Counted from the first letter of the stretch, positions 8,445 to 18,386 are shown. The stretch is 64,000 nucleotides of DNA from Diorhabda sublineata (GCF_026230105.1 NW_026614232.1:186001-250000), one strand, 5' to 3'. Made by a program: numbers and translations. The notes: generated by a model not told the origin, from the letters alone.

Positions 8445-10598
8445 GCAGTAGTGTAGTAGCAGTTGACTCCGAGACTTCGACGAGTGAACAAGTGTGACAG
8501 TGAAGTGAAGTGAAAGCGGACCCAGGTAGTCAGGTGAGACCCTGATTAAACTTTCCTTTTTCTTTTCAGCAGGTAGCTGTGCTTTGACACAGCCTTTTAT
8601 TTATAATGCTAAAAAACATTTCTGCATGAAAGAATTGTGTTTATCAACACAAATTTGATTGTGCGGAATTTCTCCGTTTTAAAAATAGCCGTACTTCTCA
8701 GTACGGCTTAATATTTTATTTTTAGATAATTTCTAGGTACTCCAGAAAAATTGGAAAACCAAAACAGAAATTAACAGGCATGGAGCCTGAGAACTCCAAG
8801 AATAGGGAAAAACCCTACGACAGAGGATCGTCTGCAGAAAAACCGAGACAAAGCAAAGATACCAAAATTAAACGACTAGAAGAAGAGAAAATCATTGAGT
8901 GTTCAAAAATGATAACTGAATATCAATTATTGACAAAGACGTTGACCCAACAAATTAAATCACTCGAAGAGAGAATTAAAGATTATGAAGAGAGAGAGAC
9001 TAAAAAAAATCAGCTTATTGTGAACTTAAAGGACTATACTTATGAACTGAAAGTCGAGAACGAAGCATTTGCAAAAAAAATAGAAGAGATGGAAAGGAAC
9101 CCAACTACAGGGGGAGTAGATAATACGAAAACTCCGAAAACTCAGAAGAAATTGAACGAAGAACCACAAAATGAAGACTGCCCTATGGAAGGAGACTTCA
9201 CGGAAGTGAAGAACAAAAAAAAAAGAAAAAAAGCAGATAAACAATCCTCAGACGAAGAAGAAGAAACATCAACGGACAATCAAATCCAAGAAGAATTGGA
9301 GAAAATAAAAAAAGACGAACAAAGGAAACAGACAAAACCGGAGAGAAGGCCACCTCCGATAATTTTAAAATCCCCACTGATGTGGACAGCACTACGCAAA
9401 CAGCTAGTGCAAAGGAAAATCAATGCCCAGTGTAAAATGGGAATACACACGGGCAAAATAACGACGGCGACTAAAGACGACTTTAACAAGATGAAGATGC
9501 TCCTGAGCGAGTATAAGGAAATTGAGTGGTATACATACCTACTCAATGAAGAAAAGGAAATGAAGCTCGTCATAAAAGGACTTGCTGTTAACACCCCAGT
9601 GTCGGAGGTAGAGGAGGAATTGAAGGAAAATGGACTTAGACCGAAGAAAGTATGGCAGTTGACAAGCCGTACTCAAAGAAATCAGGACAACACACGAAAA
9701 CTACTACCTATATACATGGTAGTAATAGAACCGAAAGAAGAACCAACTTATAAGAAGTTGAGATACCTCTGCCACACAAAAATAAGTGTGGTAGAACAAA
9801 AAAGGCACGACGGACCTGTACAATGTTACAGGTGTCAGGGATTCCATCACGGACAAAGCACGTGCAACATGGACGTGCACTGCGTGAGATGCGCGGGAGC
9901 GCATAGAGCGGCGGAATGCACGCTCAGCAAGACGGAAAAACCGAATTGCAGGAACTGCGGGGGAGAACACCCCGCAAACTACAAGGGGTGCCCGAAACAC
10001 CCGAAAAAGACGGAGAACAACCAAACAAAAAATACAGGACGCACTTACGCACAAGTCGCGAAGAAAACAACAAAGACAGAAGAAAAAACTCCGGAGCTAC
10101 TGAGTATGTTGCAAAATATGCAGATACTCATAGCAACACTCATTGCCCAACAAAAATAAACTACAAGAGGACACCCCCCGACACGGTAATTCTGCATTTC
10201 ACAAGGAAATGTAGAGTTATACATCGGGGACAGCTATAGAGAAGGCGAAGGACCACTTGGATTAGATCTTTTCCTATCGGCATGAGGTAGGAAGAGGTTT
10301 ACCCGAGGCCGCGAAACACACACACACACGAAGACGTCCAGAACAAGAAGCCAAGAGTGTATAGCCAACAGGCTAATCTCTTTAATAAAAAAAGATAAGA
10401 CATCCCAGAATCTCCCATAGACCTAAGGGGAGAGGAGGGATTCTACACGCGAAACTGCGACGTGAAAGAGGATGAGGACCTGTCGGAAGTGACAGGGGGT
10501 GGTTGGAATGTTCTTCTTCGCACCCACTCGTGGATTTATCCGGGGGTGGATGTCTAGAGGGACGGGCTCGTCTCAAGGGAAATGTGTGTGTGTGTGTG
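8445..10598 (+). mobile_element. Element B copy B1, ORF1-only retroelement in H2B promoter
   Basis: A 2.15-kb element in the same orientation as H2B, flanked by CTGTTAACTGCTA (8432-8444) and TGTTAACTGCTA (10599-10610). These flanks are single-copy in empty units. The order is a 5' UTR of about 335 nt with compact hairpins, ORF1 (8780-10159), a 3' UTR of about 440 nt and a (TG)n tail that runs into the target copy. Variable dinucleotide tails and target duplication are typical of target-primed non-LTR retrotransposons. There is no endonuclease or reverse transcriptase ORF, so it must depend on enzymes supplied elsewhere. Confidence 0.88.
8780..10159 (+). CDS. Element B1 ORF1, Jockey-like gag/RNA-binding protein
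   Basis: The 459-aa protein resembles ORF1 of Jockey-type non-LTR retrotransposons, which binds element RNA to form the RNP. Residues about 30-115 are charged and predicted coiled coil (IKSLEERIKDYEERE). About 143-195 is a highly charged Lys/Glu linker. About 262-340 looks like the RRM-like/PRE_C2HC region that precedes zinc knuckles in this family. Three CCHC-type knuckles follow at 349-362 (CX2CX4HX4C), 368-380 (CX2CX3HX4C) and 390-404 (CX2CX3HX6C). The start is the ATG in GGCATGGAGCC, conserved in B2. Residues 1-131 are very different from B2, while the rest is nearly identical. The family assignment is from motifs, not a search. Confidence 0.85.
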   Translation: MEPENSKNREKPYDRGSSAEKPRQSKDTKIKRLEEEKIIECSKMITEYQLLTKTLTQQIKSLEERIKDYEERETKKNQLIVNLKDYTYELKVENEAFAKKIEEMERNPTTGGVDNTKTPKTQKKLNEEPQNEDCPMEGDFTEVKNKKKRKKADKQSSDEEEETSTDNQIQEELEKIKKDEQRKQTKPERRPPPIILKSPLMWTALRKQLVQRKINAQCKMGIHTGKITTATKDDFNKMKMLLSEYKEIEWYTYLLNEEKEMKLVIKGLAVNTPVSEVEEELKENGLRPKKVWQLTSRTQRNQDNTRKLLPIYMVVIEPKEEPTYKKLRYLCHTKISVVEQKRHDGPVQCYRCQGFHHGQSTCNMDVHCVRCAGAHRAAECTLSKTEKPNCRNCGGEHPANYKGCPKHPKKTENNQTKNTGRTYAQVAKKTTKTEEKTPELLSMLQNMQILIATLIAQQK

Positions 10599-10677
10599 TG
10601 TTAACTGCTAATTTTACCCATTTTTCGATAAAAACGGTACGTCATTCGAGTGTTTTTATTTTATTTCAAGAGAAATA
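10599..10677 (+). promoter_or_regulatory. H2B leader without TATA box (right of B1)
   Basis: Target copy TGTTAACTGCTA followed by the normal H2B 5' leader. The H2B TATA box is now 2.2 kb away, and the 3' end of the element (TG repeats) occupies the -30 region. Confidence 0.7.
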
Positions 10678-11049
10678 ATGCCACCAAAAGCTAGCGGAAA
10701 GGCAGCGAAAAAAGCCGGAAAGGCTCAAAAGAATATTTCGAAAGCCGATAAAAAGAAAAAAAGGAGGAGGAAGGAAAGTTATGCTATTTACATTTACAAA
10801 GTACTTAAGCAAGTTCATCCTGATACCGGTATATCGAGTAAAGCTATGAGTATAATGAATAGTTTTGTTAATGATATATTCGAACGAATCGCCGCCGAAG
10901 CATCCAGATTGGCTCATTATAATAAACGTTCAACAATTACAAGTAGAGAAATTCAAACTGCAGTGAGATTATTGCTTCCCGGAGAATTAGCAAAACACGC
11001 AGTCAGTGAAGGAACTAAAGCCGTTACCAAATATACTAGTTCTAAATAA
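10678..11049 (+). CDS. H2B: Histone H2B, unit 2 (promoter interrupted)
   Basis: Intact ORF identical to the unit 1 H2B. Element B1 separates it from its TATA box, so expression would need readthrough from the element or a TATA-less start. Confidence 0.97.
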   Translation: MPPKASGKAAKKAGKAQKNISKADKKKKRRRKESYAIYIYKVLKQVHPDTGISSKAMSIMNSFVNDIFERIAAEASRLAHYNKRSTITSREIQTAVRLLLPGELAKHAVSEGTKAVTKYTSSK

Positions 11050-11134
11050 TAAGTATAACACATCTACTATATTGACCGAAAATTTTTTATTTTATTTACT
11101 TAAATGGTAACATCGACAAAAAAAAAAAAAAAAC

Positions 11135-11150
11135 GGTTCTTTTCAGAACC
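11135..11150 (+). terminator. H2B histone 3' stem-loop (unit 2)
   Basis: GGTTCTTTTCAGAACC plus ACAA. Confidence 0.95.
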
Positions 11151-11248
11151 ACAATACTACTTTTTTTTATTTATATGATATATGATAACAACGAACGAAC
11201 GACTGACTGACTTTAATTCAATTGATATTCCACTTAACTGAAAATTAT

Positions 11249-11349
<101 letters not shown>

Positions 11350-12500
11350 CTTTCTAACGTCGCTTTTGTTTAAAAAAGTTTCATATACTAATTCACTGTC
11401 GGCTAAAGGCAAAAAAAAACCCGACCGTCGGTAAGATAAAACATACAAAGCGGTTGGTCGGTTGCCGTTGTCAAAGTAGTTTTTGTGGCGTCTTTGAAAT
11501 TATGTTATAAACACTTTCTTTTTCTTTTCAAATTGGTTTGAAATTTTAAATAAAATATGTTCATTTCCTAAAATAATATACTATACAATGTAAAAAAGAA
11601 TAAAAAATGTCGGATAAAATATTAAATATTGTAATAGACAGACATAGTTGCGAATAGAGCGAAGTAGCTCGTTCAAAGAAAATTTAATCAGTCAATCAAT
11701 TTATTGTAATAATTATAATTTGCTACTACCACTTACCCACCATTCGATATCTAAAATGAAATATACGCGGGTTCCAATATTGAAATTTGATATTTTTCTT
11801 ATATTTAGTATGTCGGAACACATTGTTATTGAAAAATACTCATAATAATATATTAGTTGGGAACATATAGTAGAAACGTGTCGCGTAAATCAGGGTAGAC
11901 ATGTCACCGTTCAAATGATAATTGCGGTATTATTTCAATTCGTTTTGATATTTTTAAATATTGGTCATTATTGTGAATAGACACGTTTCTCTTTACCTTC
12001 ATTGTATTTTAAGAAGGACTTTTATTTAATTTCGAAATTATATCTAAAGTGCTAAGCATCGACGGAAATAAATTTTTAACCATTTTTAAGTGGTACTTTT
12101 TTTTAATAACAAACGTTGTTAGCAATTATTAAATTATAGTAAAACTTCGGCGAAAGTTCGAAGTATACCTTAGTTAGTTATTTGTCAATTTTTTTCATTA
12201 CATTCGATTCGAAAATCTCGAAGAAACCAAGGTTTTTGAGGTTGGTTTGGTTTATGAGGTTCGTTTTTTAACTTAGTTCTATTCGTTCGTTCAGTCTTCC
12301 GTCCGCTTTATTTGAATGACTCCTCTTGTAACTCATTACACGCGAAAAATTAAAAGTCTTTTATACTTTTAAGTATATAGAGAGGTGAAATTTTTTAAAA
12401 CTAAATATAAAAGTACATCCAATATTTTTTTTTTTTTTTATATCAGTTTAGTGTAGTTTATCGACGATATAATAACTCTCAAGGTTGTTTGTTAGTAGTT

Positions 12501-13379
12501 ATGGCGGATACAGAAAATCAAACTTCGGTTGTAACCGCAACGTCTGCGTCTAATTCACCGCAGGTTTCGTCGTCTCCAATAAATAAAAAGGAAAAAAAAG
12601 CTAAAAATCCTAGGACCAAACCATCTCATCCACCGACTTCGGAAATGGTAAACAATGCGATCAAAGGTTTAAAGGAACGCGGAGGCTCATCTTTACAAGC
12701 AATTAAAAAGTACATTGCTGCCAATTACAAAGTTGATGCAGAAAAAGTAGCGCCATTCATCAAAAAATATTTGAAAGCATCTGTAGTATCGGGATCTTTG
12801 GTACAAACTAAAGGTAAAGGAGCTTCCGGATCGTTCAAGTTAGCTTCGGCAACTTCGACTGGTGGTACTTCGGCTAAAACGAATGCTATTGACAAAAAGA
12901 AAAAGAAAACAGCCGCTTCTACTCCAGGCGTAACTAAATCCAAAAAAATTGTAACAGCTGCAAAAAGAAATGCTATTATTGCAGGAGGAGGAGGAGGAGG
13001 AGGAGGAGTGGATAAATCGAAAAGTATTAAGAAATCTAATAAAGGCAAAAAAACGACAGGTACAGCAGCGGCTTCTTTAAAAACTTCGACAACAACAACA
13101 CCAACTACTGATAAGAAAGGCGTTAAAGTTGCCAAAAAAACAGATAAAAAATCTTCGGCTAAAGGAGGAGTCGCCGCCGCCGCCGCTACCAATACAGCCA
13201 GTGCCGCATCATCCGAAATTAAAACGAAGAATCCTACTAAAGCAAAAAAATCTAATAAAGGCAGTCCCACGAAAAAGCCGAAAGCACCAAAACCGAAAAC
13301 TGCGAAAGCAGCTGCTAGCAGTTCCTCTCCTAAAGCAAGAAAAGCCGCCGCCGCCGCCGCTCCTAAAAAGAAGAAATAA
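12501..13379 (+). CDS. H1: Linker histone H1, unit 2 (8-Gly allele)
   Basis: 292 aa, the same as unit 1 except that the GGA-encoded glycine tract has 8 residues instead of 10. The reading frame is preserved because the contraction is in whole codons. The poly-T run in the H1 leader is also shorter here. Confidence 0.97.
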   Translation: MADTENQTSVVTATSASNSPQVSSSPINKKEKKAKNPRTKPSHPPTSEMVNNAIKGLKERGGSSLQAIKKYIAANYKVDAEKVAPFIKKYLKASVVSGSLVQTKGKGASGSFKLASATSTGGTSAKTNAIDKKKKKTAASTPGVTKSKKIVTAAKRNAIIAGGGGGGGGVDKSKSIKKSNKGKKTTGTAAASLKTSTTTTPTTDKKGVKVAKKTDKKSSAKGGVAAAAATNTASAASSEIKTKNPTKAKKSNKGSPTKKPKAPKPKTAKAAASSSSPKARKAAAAAAPKKKK

Positions 13380-13476
13380 AAAGAATATTTTTTTTCTGAC
13401 AGAAAGATAGTACAACAATCGAGAAGTATTATCGGACTGATGATGGGTACGACGACAATCGACAATAATAACAAAT

Positions 13477-13492
13477 GGCCCTTGTCAGGGCC
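13477..13492 (+). terminator. H1 histone 3' stem-loop (unit 2)
   Basis: GGCCCTTGTCAGGGCC plus ACAA. Confidence 0.93.
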
Positions 13493-13764
13493 ACAATTTT
13501 TTCATTTATTTATGAAGAAAATGAAAAACAAATAATGTTTGTTTTGATGAAACAAGAATTTTTTGAATTTCGGTTCAATAATTGATATGTTATGTTATAT
13601 ATAACATTTTCATCGATCGATGTAATGTAGGTTGTTACCACCTTCTAGATTTGTCTCGACCTACCTACGATATAGTAGATCTAATCTGTTTTATAAACTT
13701 TCAATTATTATATGTCGATATTGTCTAAAATTTGTTAGTTAAAAATAATAATTTTCTCTATCTC

Positions 13765-13780
13765 GTGCGTGCGTGCGTGC

Positions 13781-13837
<57 letters not shown>

Positions 13838-13848
13838 CGTGCGTGCGT
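13765..13848. repeat. (GT)n tract with GCGT flanks, unit 2
   Basis: 84 bp with a pure GT core between GCGT repeats. Confidence 0.9.
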
Positions 13849-13962
13849 CTTCTTTACCCAATCAACAATCACATCCTTCTTTTATATTTCAATGTTTTCA
13901 AACGAACATCCTATATTTATATCAAAATATTATACTACTATCATAAATGTTAAATTATTTGT

Positions 13963-13978
13963 GGTTCTGAAAAGAACC
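13963..13978 (-). terminator. H3 histone 3' stem-loop (unit 2)
   Basis: Minus strand GGTTCTTTTCAGAACC plus ACAA. Confidence 0.95.
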
Positions 13979-14077
13979 GTTTTTACTTACAATATATATA
14001 TAAAACAAAAAATCTATTATAATCAAATAGATAAAATGTAATTTTATATAAAAAAAAAAAAAAAAAAAAATTTGTAT

Positions 14078-14577
<500 letters not shown>

Positions 14578-14665
14578 GAGAGAGAGAGAGAGAGATTCGT
14601 TGTGAAAAATTAGGAAGGAAGGTTTTTTTTTTTTTTTTTGGTAATTTGGTTATGATTTGCATTAG

Positions 14666-14698
14666 GCCCTGATATAGGAATTTTTTCCTCTGCAGGGC
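14666..14698 (-). other. Hairpin in element A 3' UTR
   Basis: GCCCTG pairs with CAGGGC around an inner AGGAA/TTCCT stem. It is present in all copies, for example at the equivalent place in A2-A7, between the A-rich segment and the tail. Confidence 0.5.
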
Positions 14699-14883
14699 TG
14701 GGTGTGGGGATATTTAGTTGGGGAGTGTTTGCTCGGCTGCTTCTAGCGGTGCAGTTACATTTTTTTTTTTTTGTTAAGATTTCTTTTTTTCTTTTTTATA
14801 TTTTTTTTTGGGGTTTTTTTTTTTTTATATATTTTTTTTTGTTTATTTTTTGTTTTTTCTTAATCTAATTGGGGGTGGGCGGG

Positions 14884-14899
14884 TACAGCTGCGGCTGTA
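14884..14899 (-). other. Tetraloop hairpin in element A 3' UTR
   Basis: TACAGC-TGCG-GCTGTA is a perfect 6-bp stem beside the 75-nt three-way structure, identical in every copy. Confidence 0.55.
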
Positions 14900-14908
14900 T
14901 TATTCCCT

Positions 14909-14983
14909 ATCGTCGGACATTTGTCTGGAGAATCGGTTCTCCAGGTTGCAGGGAAACCGCAGAAAACCTGCAACTCCGACGAT
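14909..14983 (-). other. 75-nt three-way-junction RNA structure, element A1 3' UTR
   Basis: The outer stem ATCGTCGGA/TCCGACGAT (9 bp) encloses two perfect hairpins. One is CTGGAGAA-TCGG-TTCTCCAG (8 bp, 4-nt loop) and the other is GTTGCAGG/CCTGCAAC (8 bp, 14-nt loop). All 25 pairs are Watson-Crick. The same 75 nt occurs at 23292-23366, 31748-31822, 42256-42330, 44921-44995, 59203-59277 and 61882-61956. By analogy with 3' UTR structures bound by non-LTR reverse transcriptases, it may be the recognition signal of the trans-acting RT; that role is inferred. Confidence 0.7.
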
Positions 14984-15209
14984 GGATGAAAATGAGGGTG
15001 GGTGTTGGGGGTAGGAATTTATCTGATTGATATGGGAGCTATTATTGAGGAAATTGAGGAAGGATGAGGAGGGTCCCTTTCGCAACGGAATTCTTGATTC
15101 TATGGATCGAATCAATTAGAAGGGGCTTGGAGGTCATTTAGGCGGCTTGGAATGGGGGTTATGTCAGTATTGACATAAATGGCGTTGCTAGGGCTAAACC
15201 TACACTTTT

Positions 15210-16706
15210 TCAGTGGGACGTGTTTGGTTTTTGGGTGAAAGCGAAATGAATGCGGTTACCCACGCCGCTGGTTACGGTACAATTATAACCGTAAAAAGGG
15301 GGAATGAGGCGTTGTAGCGTTTCGGCTACTAGCGCCCGAGAAGTAGGGATGGCGTTCATTATTGTTGTTGCCAGGATTTCGATTAGGATTTTAGTGTCAG
15401 TAGACAGGTCGTAAGGGGTTTGAGGTTTTTCTAGGGTGACTGGGGCTGTATCCTGGGGGGCTTTCGGAGTTTCAATCCTTTTCGGACAGCGGGGGTGGAA
15501 GGCGGGGTGAGGTCCGCCGCAATTTTTACAGGTAGGGGAGTTAGCTTTTGGGCATTTTTCTGGCTTGTGACCAGAAGCACCACAGGTTGGACAAATAGGT
15601 TTGGCATTGCAGGTGTCTGCGGAGTGGCCGGTAGATGAGCAACGGTTGCAGTATTTGGGGACTGCGGGTATGGTGTTTGAATTTGAGGCTTCGCAGTAGT
15701 GCGGAAGCCCGTGGAAGTTAATACCCTTGGTTAGGGCGTGATGGTAGGCGGTTTCGGAATCTGTAATAATTCGGAACATGGATGTGGGTTTATTCGTGGA
15801 TCTAGCTATAATTCTCCAAGTTTTAAGGACAGGGAATTTCAGGATAGAGAGGATCTCCAGGAACTCTTCTTCGGTGTAGGATTGGTCTACATTCTTGCAG
15901 ACCAGAGAAAAGGTGGTTTTTTTGGTTTTAGTGGTGAGGGGTTTTTGGGCTCTTTGGGGAGGGTTTATCGGGATTACGACGATTTTCTCGTCGCCTATGG
16001 CGTAACGGATTTTCCTTGCCAACGTTTCGTGATGAAACGTGGAAGGAATTTTGAGGAGGGCGGTTCCATTGGGGTTAGCTTTGAGAAAGCTCATTTGTCC
16101 CCTCAACAGCTCTTGCGTGTTGAGGAGATTGTAGAGCTCTCTCTGTGAGGTATATTTAGTTGGGAGGTTTCTCAAATTGAGTGTTTGGGTGATGGTTTGG
16201 GATTGTTGGTGGGTTTTGGGGGTCTGGGATTGTTGGTGGGTTCTGGGGGTCTGGGGTTGTTGGTGGGTTCTGGGAGTCTGGGTTTGACTTGGTGCCTGGG
16301 GTTTAGTGGTATTTTGGGTATTTTTTTTTGGCTTTTGAGGTATTGAGATTGACTTGGAATTTAGAGGGGGAATTTTGTTTTTGGGGATCGCGCCTTGTCG
16401 GGTATAATCAACACGCTGGGATTTAGAGTTGGACGATTTCTGCGAGACCCTAGAAGCATAGGAATCCGCAGATGGTGCTGGTGAGGAGCTTCTATTATTC
16501 TCGAGTGATTTCCGTTTGATATACTCAATGGCATTACGAACTTGGGTGAATTGATTTGGACTGTACCGCGAGTATTCTGCGACCAATTCTGCAAAGGTTT
16601 CCTCCTCAGAAGGAGAATTGGGGTTGGTAGGGAGTGGTGGGAATTCATCGATGGTGGAAACAGGTTTACTTCGGGTTTGAATGGGGGAACGGGGTACTCG
16701 GGGCAT
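15210..16706 (-). CDS. Element A1 ORF1, gag-like RNA-binding protein
   Basis: 498 aa. Residues 1-175 are Pro/Ser/Gln-rich and low complexity, including three 9-residue repeats of the type TPRTHQQSQ (about 144-170). Residues about 174-248 and 265-340 look like two tandem RRM-like folds (LNLRNLPTKYTSQREL; FSLVCKNVDQSYTEEEF). Three CCHC knuckles follow at 353-366 and 372-385 (both CX2CX4HX4C) and 393-407 (CX2CX3HX6C). The C-terminal 90 residues are unassigned. The architecture fits ORF1p of Jockey/I-type non-LTR elements, probably RNP assembly and targeting. I start at ATG 16706, since the two upstream codons reach only a TTG. The frame is intact in all seven complete copies. Confidence 0.87.
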   Translation of the reverse strand: MPRVPRSPIQTRSKPVSTIDEFPPLPTNPNSPSEEETFAELVAEYSRYSPNQFTQVRNAIEYIKRKSLENNRSSSPAPSADSYASRVSQKSSNSKSQRVDYTRQGAIPKNKIPPLNSKSISIPQKPKKNTQNTTKPQAPSQTQTPRTHQQPQTPRTHQQSQTPKTHQQSQTITQTLNLRNLPTKYTSQRELYNLLNTQELLRGQMSFLKANPNGTALLKIPSTFHHETLARKIRYAIGDEKIVVIPINPPQRAQKPLTTKTKKTTFSLVCKNVDQSYTEEEFLEILSILKFPVLKTWRIIARSTNKPTSMFRIITDSETAYHHALTKGINFHGLPHYCEASNSNTIPAVPKYCNRCSSTGHSADTCNAKPICPTCGASGHKPEKCPKANSPTCKNCGGPHPAFHPRCPKRIETPKAPQDTAPVTLEKPQTPYDLSTDTKILIEILATTIMNAIPTSRALVAETLQRLIPPFYGYNCTVTSGVGNRIHFAFTQKPNTSH

Positions 16707-16769
16707 TTTCAAAAGTGAAATAGGTGAAATAAAAGATCGATAGAGTCAGATCAAGTGAGGATAAGAAAT

Positions 16770-16794
16770 AAGGATTTCGAGAATTGAAATCCTT
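16770..16794 (-). other. Hairpin in element A 5' UTR
   Basis: AAGGATTTC and GAAATCCTT form a 9-bp stem with a 7-nt loop, 64 nt upstream of ORF1. It is kept in all copies except A7, where a deletion at about 63750 removes one arm. Confidence 0.55.
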
Positions 16795-16844
16795 TGTTAG
16801 TACCTAACAAGAGTTGGCTATCAAAGCCGACAGCGGACTCACTG

Positions 16845-16866
16845 CCGGAGGGAGTTTCCTCCCCGG
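16845..16866 (-). other. GC-rich hairpin in element A 5' UTR
   Basis: CCGG-AGGGAG-TTT-CCTCCCCGG type inverted repeat, present in every copy including the partial A0. Confidence 0.5.
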
Positions 16867-17043
16867 TTAAAGAATTCCTGACCCTTTTGATTGCCTGTTA
16901 GTGTTTTATAAAAATGAAAATAATATTCACCTGAAACTGGCTGATCCTAGGACTCACGTTGGTTCTTGAAACACTTGCCCCCGAAAGGGTTTATTTCATT
17001 ATAAAAAAAAGCCCCGAAAAGGGCAGGTAGGTAGAGCAACAAA

Positions 17044-17057
17044 GCCCCGAAAGGGGC
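17044..17057 (-). other. GCCCC tetraloop hairpin in element A 5' UTR
   Basis: GCCCCGAAAGGGGC forms a 5-bp stem with a 4-nt loop. Two similar imperfect versions (CCCCCGAAAGGG and GCCCCGAAAAGGGC) lie just 3' on the minus strand, making a cluster of three. Confidence 0.55.
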
Positions 17058-17234
17058 ATTTTTTGCAATGGTATACACTAATAATACGAGTTTCTTTGTC
17101 AGCGAGAATTTTTAATCGCAGTAGGCGACCCTGCGTTTACCGGTGTGTTTTCTAAAATAAAACAGTGACCGATTATACAGCAGTCCTTTAATCCGTACTT
17201 GCGACCTTCTCGAAGCGCTCTAAGAAAGCAACTG

Positions 17235-17756
<522 letters not shown>

Positions 17757-17844
17757 TTTTCATTTTTCATATTTGAAGTAGAAGAATATGTCCTCCATCG
17801 CATTCTTCCCATAGCATATGTATATATACAAAAAAAAAAAAAAC

Positions 17845-17860
17845 GGTTCTTTTCAGAACC
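17845..17860 (+). terminator. H4 histone 3' stem-loop (unit 3)
   Basis: GGTTCTTTTCAGAACC plus ACAA. Confidence 0.95.
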
Positions 17861-18261
17861 ACAACATATTTTGCTTGAATATGAAAATAAAAAAAAAATA
17901 AATAACTTACACATTAGTTTGTTCTCTTATATATAAGAACAACCTCGCATTTATTGATACGCACATACATATACACTACATACATACATATAGATAAGAA
18001 CATAAGCGAGTAGAGGAACTTTTATTTATCTTCATCTCATTATTTGCAATTTTTATTTCTAGTACGAACGTTATTATTAACGATGCTGAAAATAATCACA
18101 TTAACCAACCACAATTCCAGTTATTATTACAGATGATAAGTTTTCTTATATATCAGGACATTTATTTATTTTTTTTTTTATCTAACAGTACGTTACACGA
18201 GAATCTCTTCTATCTCAACCAAAGAAAATAGAGAAATCAACGAATCAATAAATCTATCTAG

Positions 18262-18264
<3 letters not shown>

Positions 18265-18311
<47 letters not shown>
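18265..18311. repeat. (TA)n tract, H4-H2A spacer unit 3
   Basis: About 23 TA units. Confidence 0.9.
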
Positions 18312-18315
<4 letters not shown>

Positions 18316-18370
18316 TAACTATATTATAATCTCTTTTTTTATATATATATATAAAAATAAAAAAAATTGT

Positions 18371-18386
18371 GGCCCTTAAAAGGGCC
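18371..18386 (-). terminator. H2A histone 3' stem-loop (unit 3)
   Basis: Minus strand GGCCCTTTTAAGGGCC plus ACAA. Confidence 0.93.

Larger units (their letters stand above)
14578..17234 (-). mobile_element. Element A copy A1, ORF1-only retroelement in H3 promoter
   Basis: A full 2.66-kb element with its sense strand on minus, the same as H3. In sense order it has a 528-nt 5' UTR with several hairpins (16707-17234), ORF1 (15210-16706), a 3' UTR of about 630 nt with a structured 75-nt core and A-rich stretches, and a (CT)n tail at 14578 onward. Target copies are 14567-14577 (11 bp, a T lost) and 17235-17246. No RT or endonuclease is encoded. The sense-strand 5' end is CAGTTG, directly after the target copy, 31 bp downstream of the former H3 TATA box (17258-17265). 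Confidence 0.9.

Noticed and set aside
8530..8570. Apparent tiny intron in the element B 5' UTR (CAG|GTGAGA ... TTTTCAG)
   Set aside because: Only about 36-40 nt long, below a usual insect intron. Without RNA data it is not called, although B2 keeps both motifs.
14578..14600. (GA)n next to H3 as an ordinary promoter microsatellite or GAGA-factor site
   Set aside because: It is absent from empty promoters and always forms the 3' terminus of element A, so it is the element's tail. A side effect on H3 through GAGA-type binding cannot be excluded.
14900..15115. 71-codon minus-strand frame downstream of element A ORF1, considered as a remnant of ORF2
   Set aside because: No ATG start, no endonuclease or RT motif, and it overlaps the 75-nt RNA structure, which explains its conservation better.
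15738..16148. 136-codon plus-strand frame inside element A ORF1
   Set aside because: Antisense shadow of the RRM-like region of ORF1. No independent support.
17150..17234. HDV-like or hammerhead self-cleaving ribozyme at the element A 5' end, as known in some R2-type elements
   Set aside because: I could not find the nested double pseudoknot or the hammerhead core by eye. The captured-TATA model explains the 5' end more simply. A ribozyme search program would settle it.
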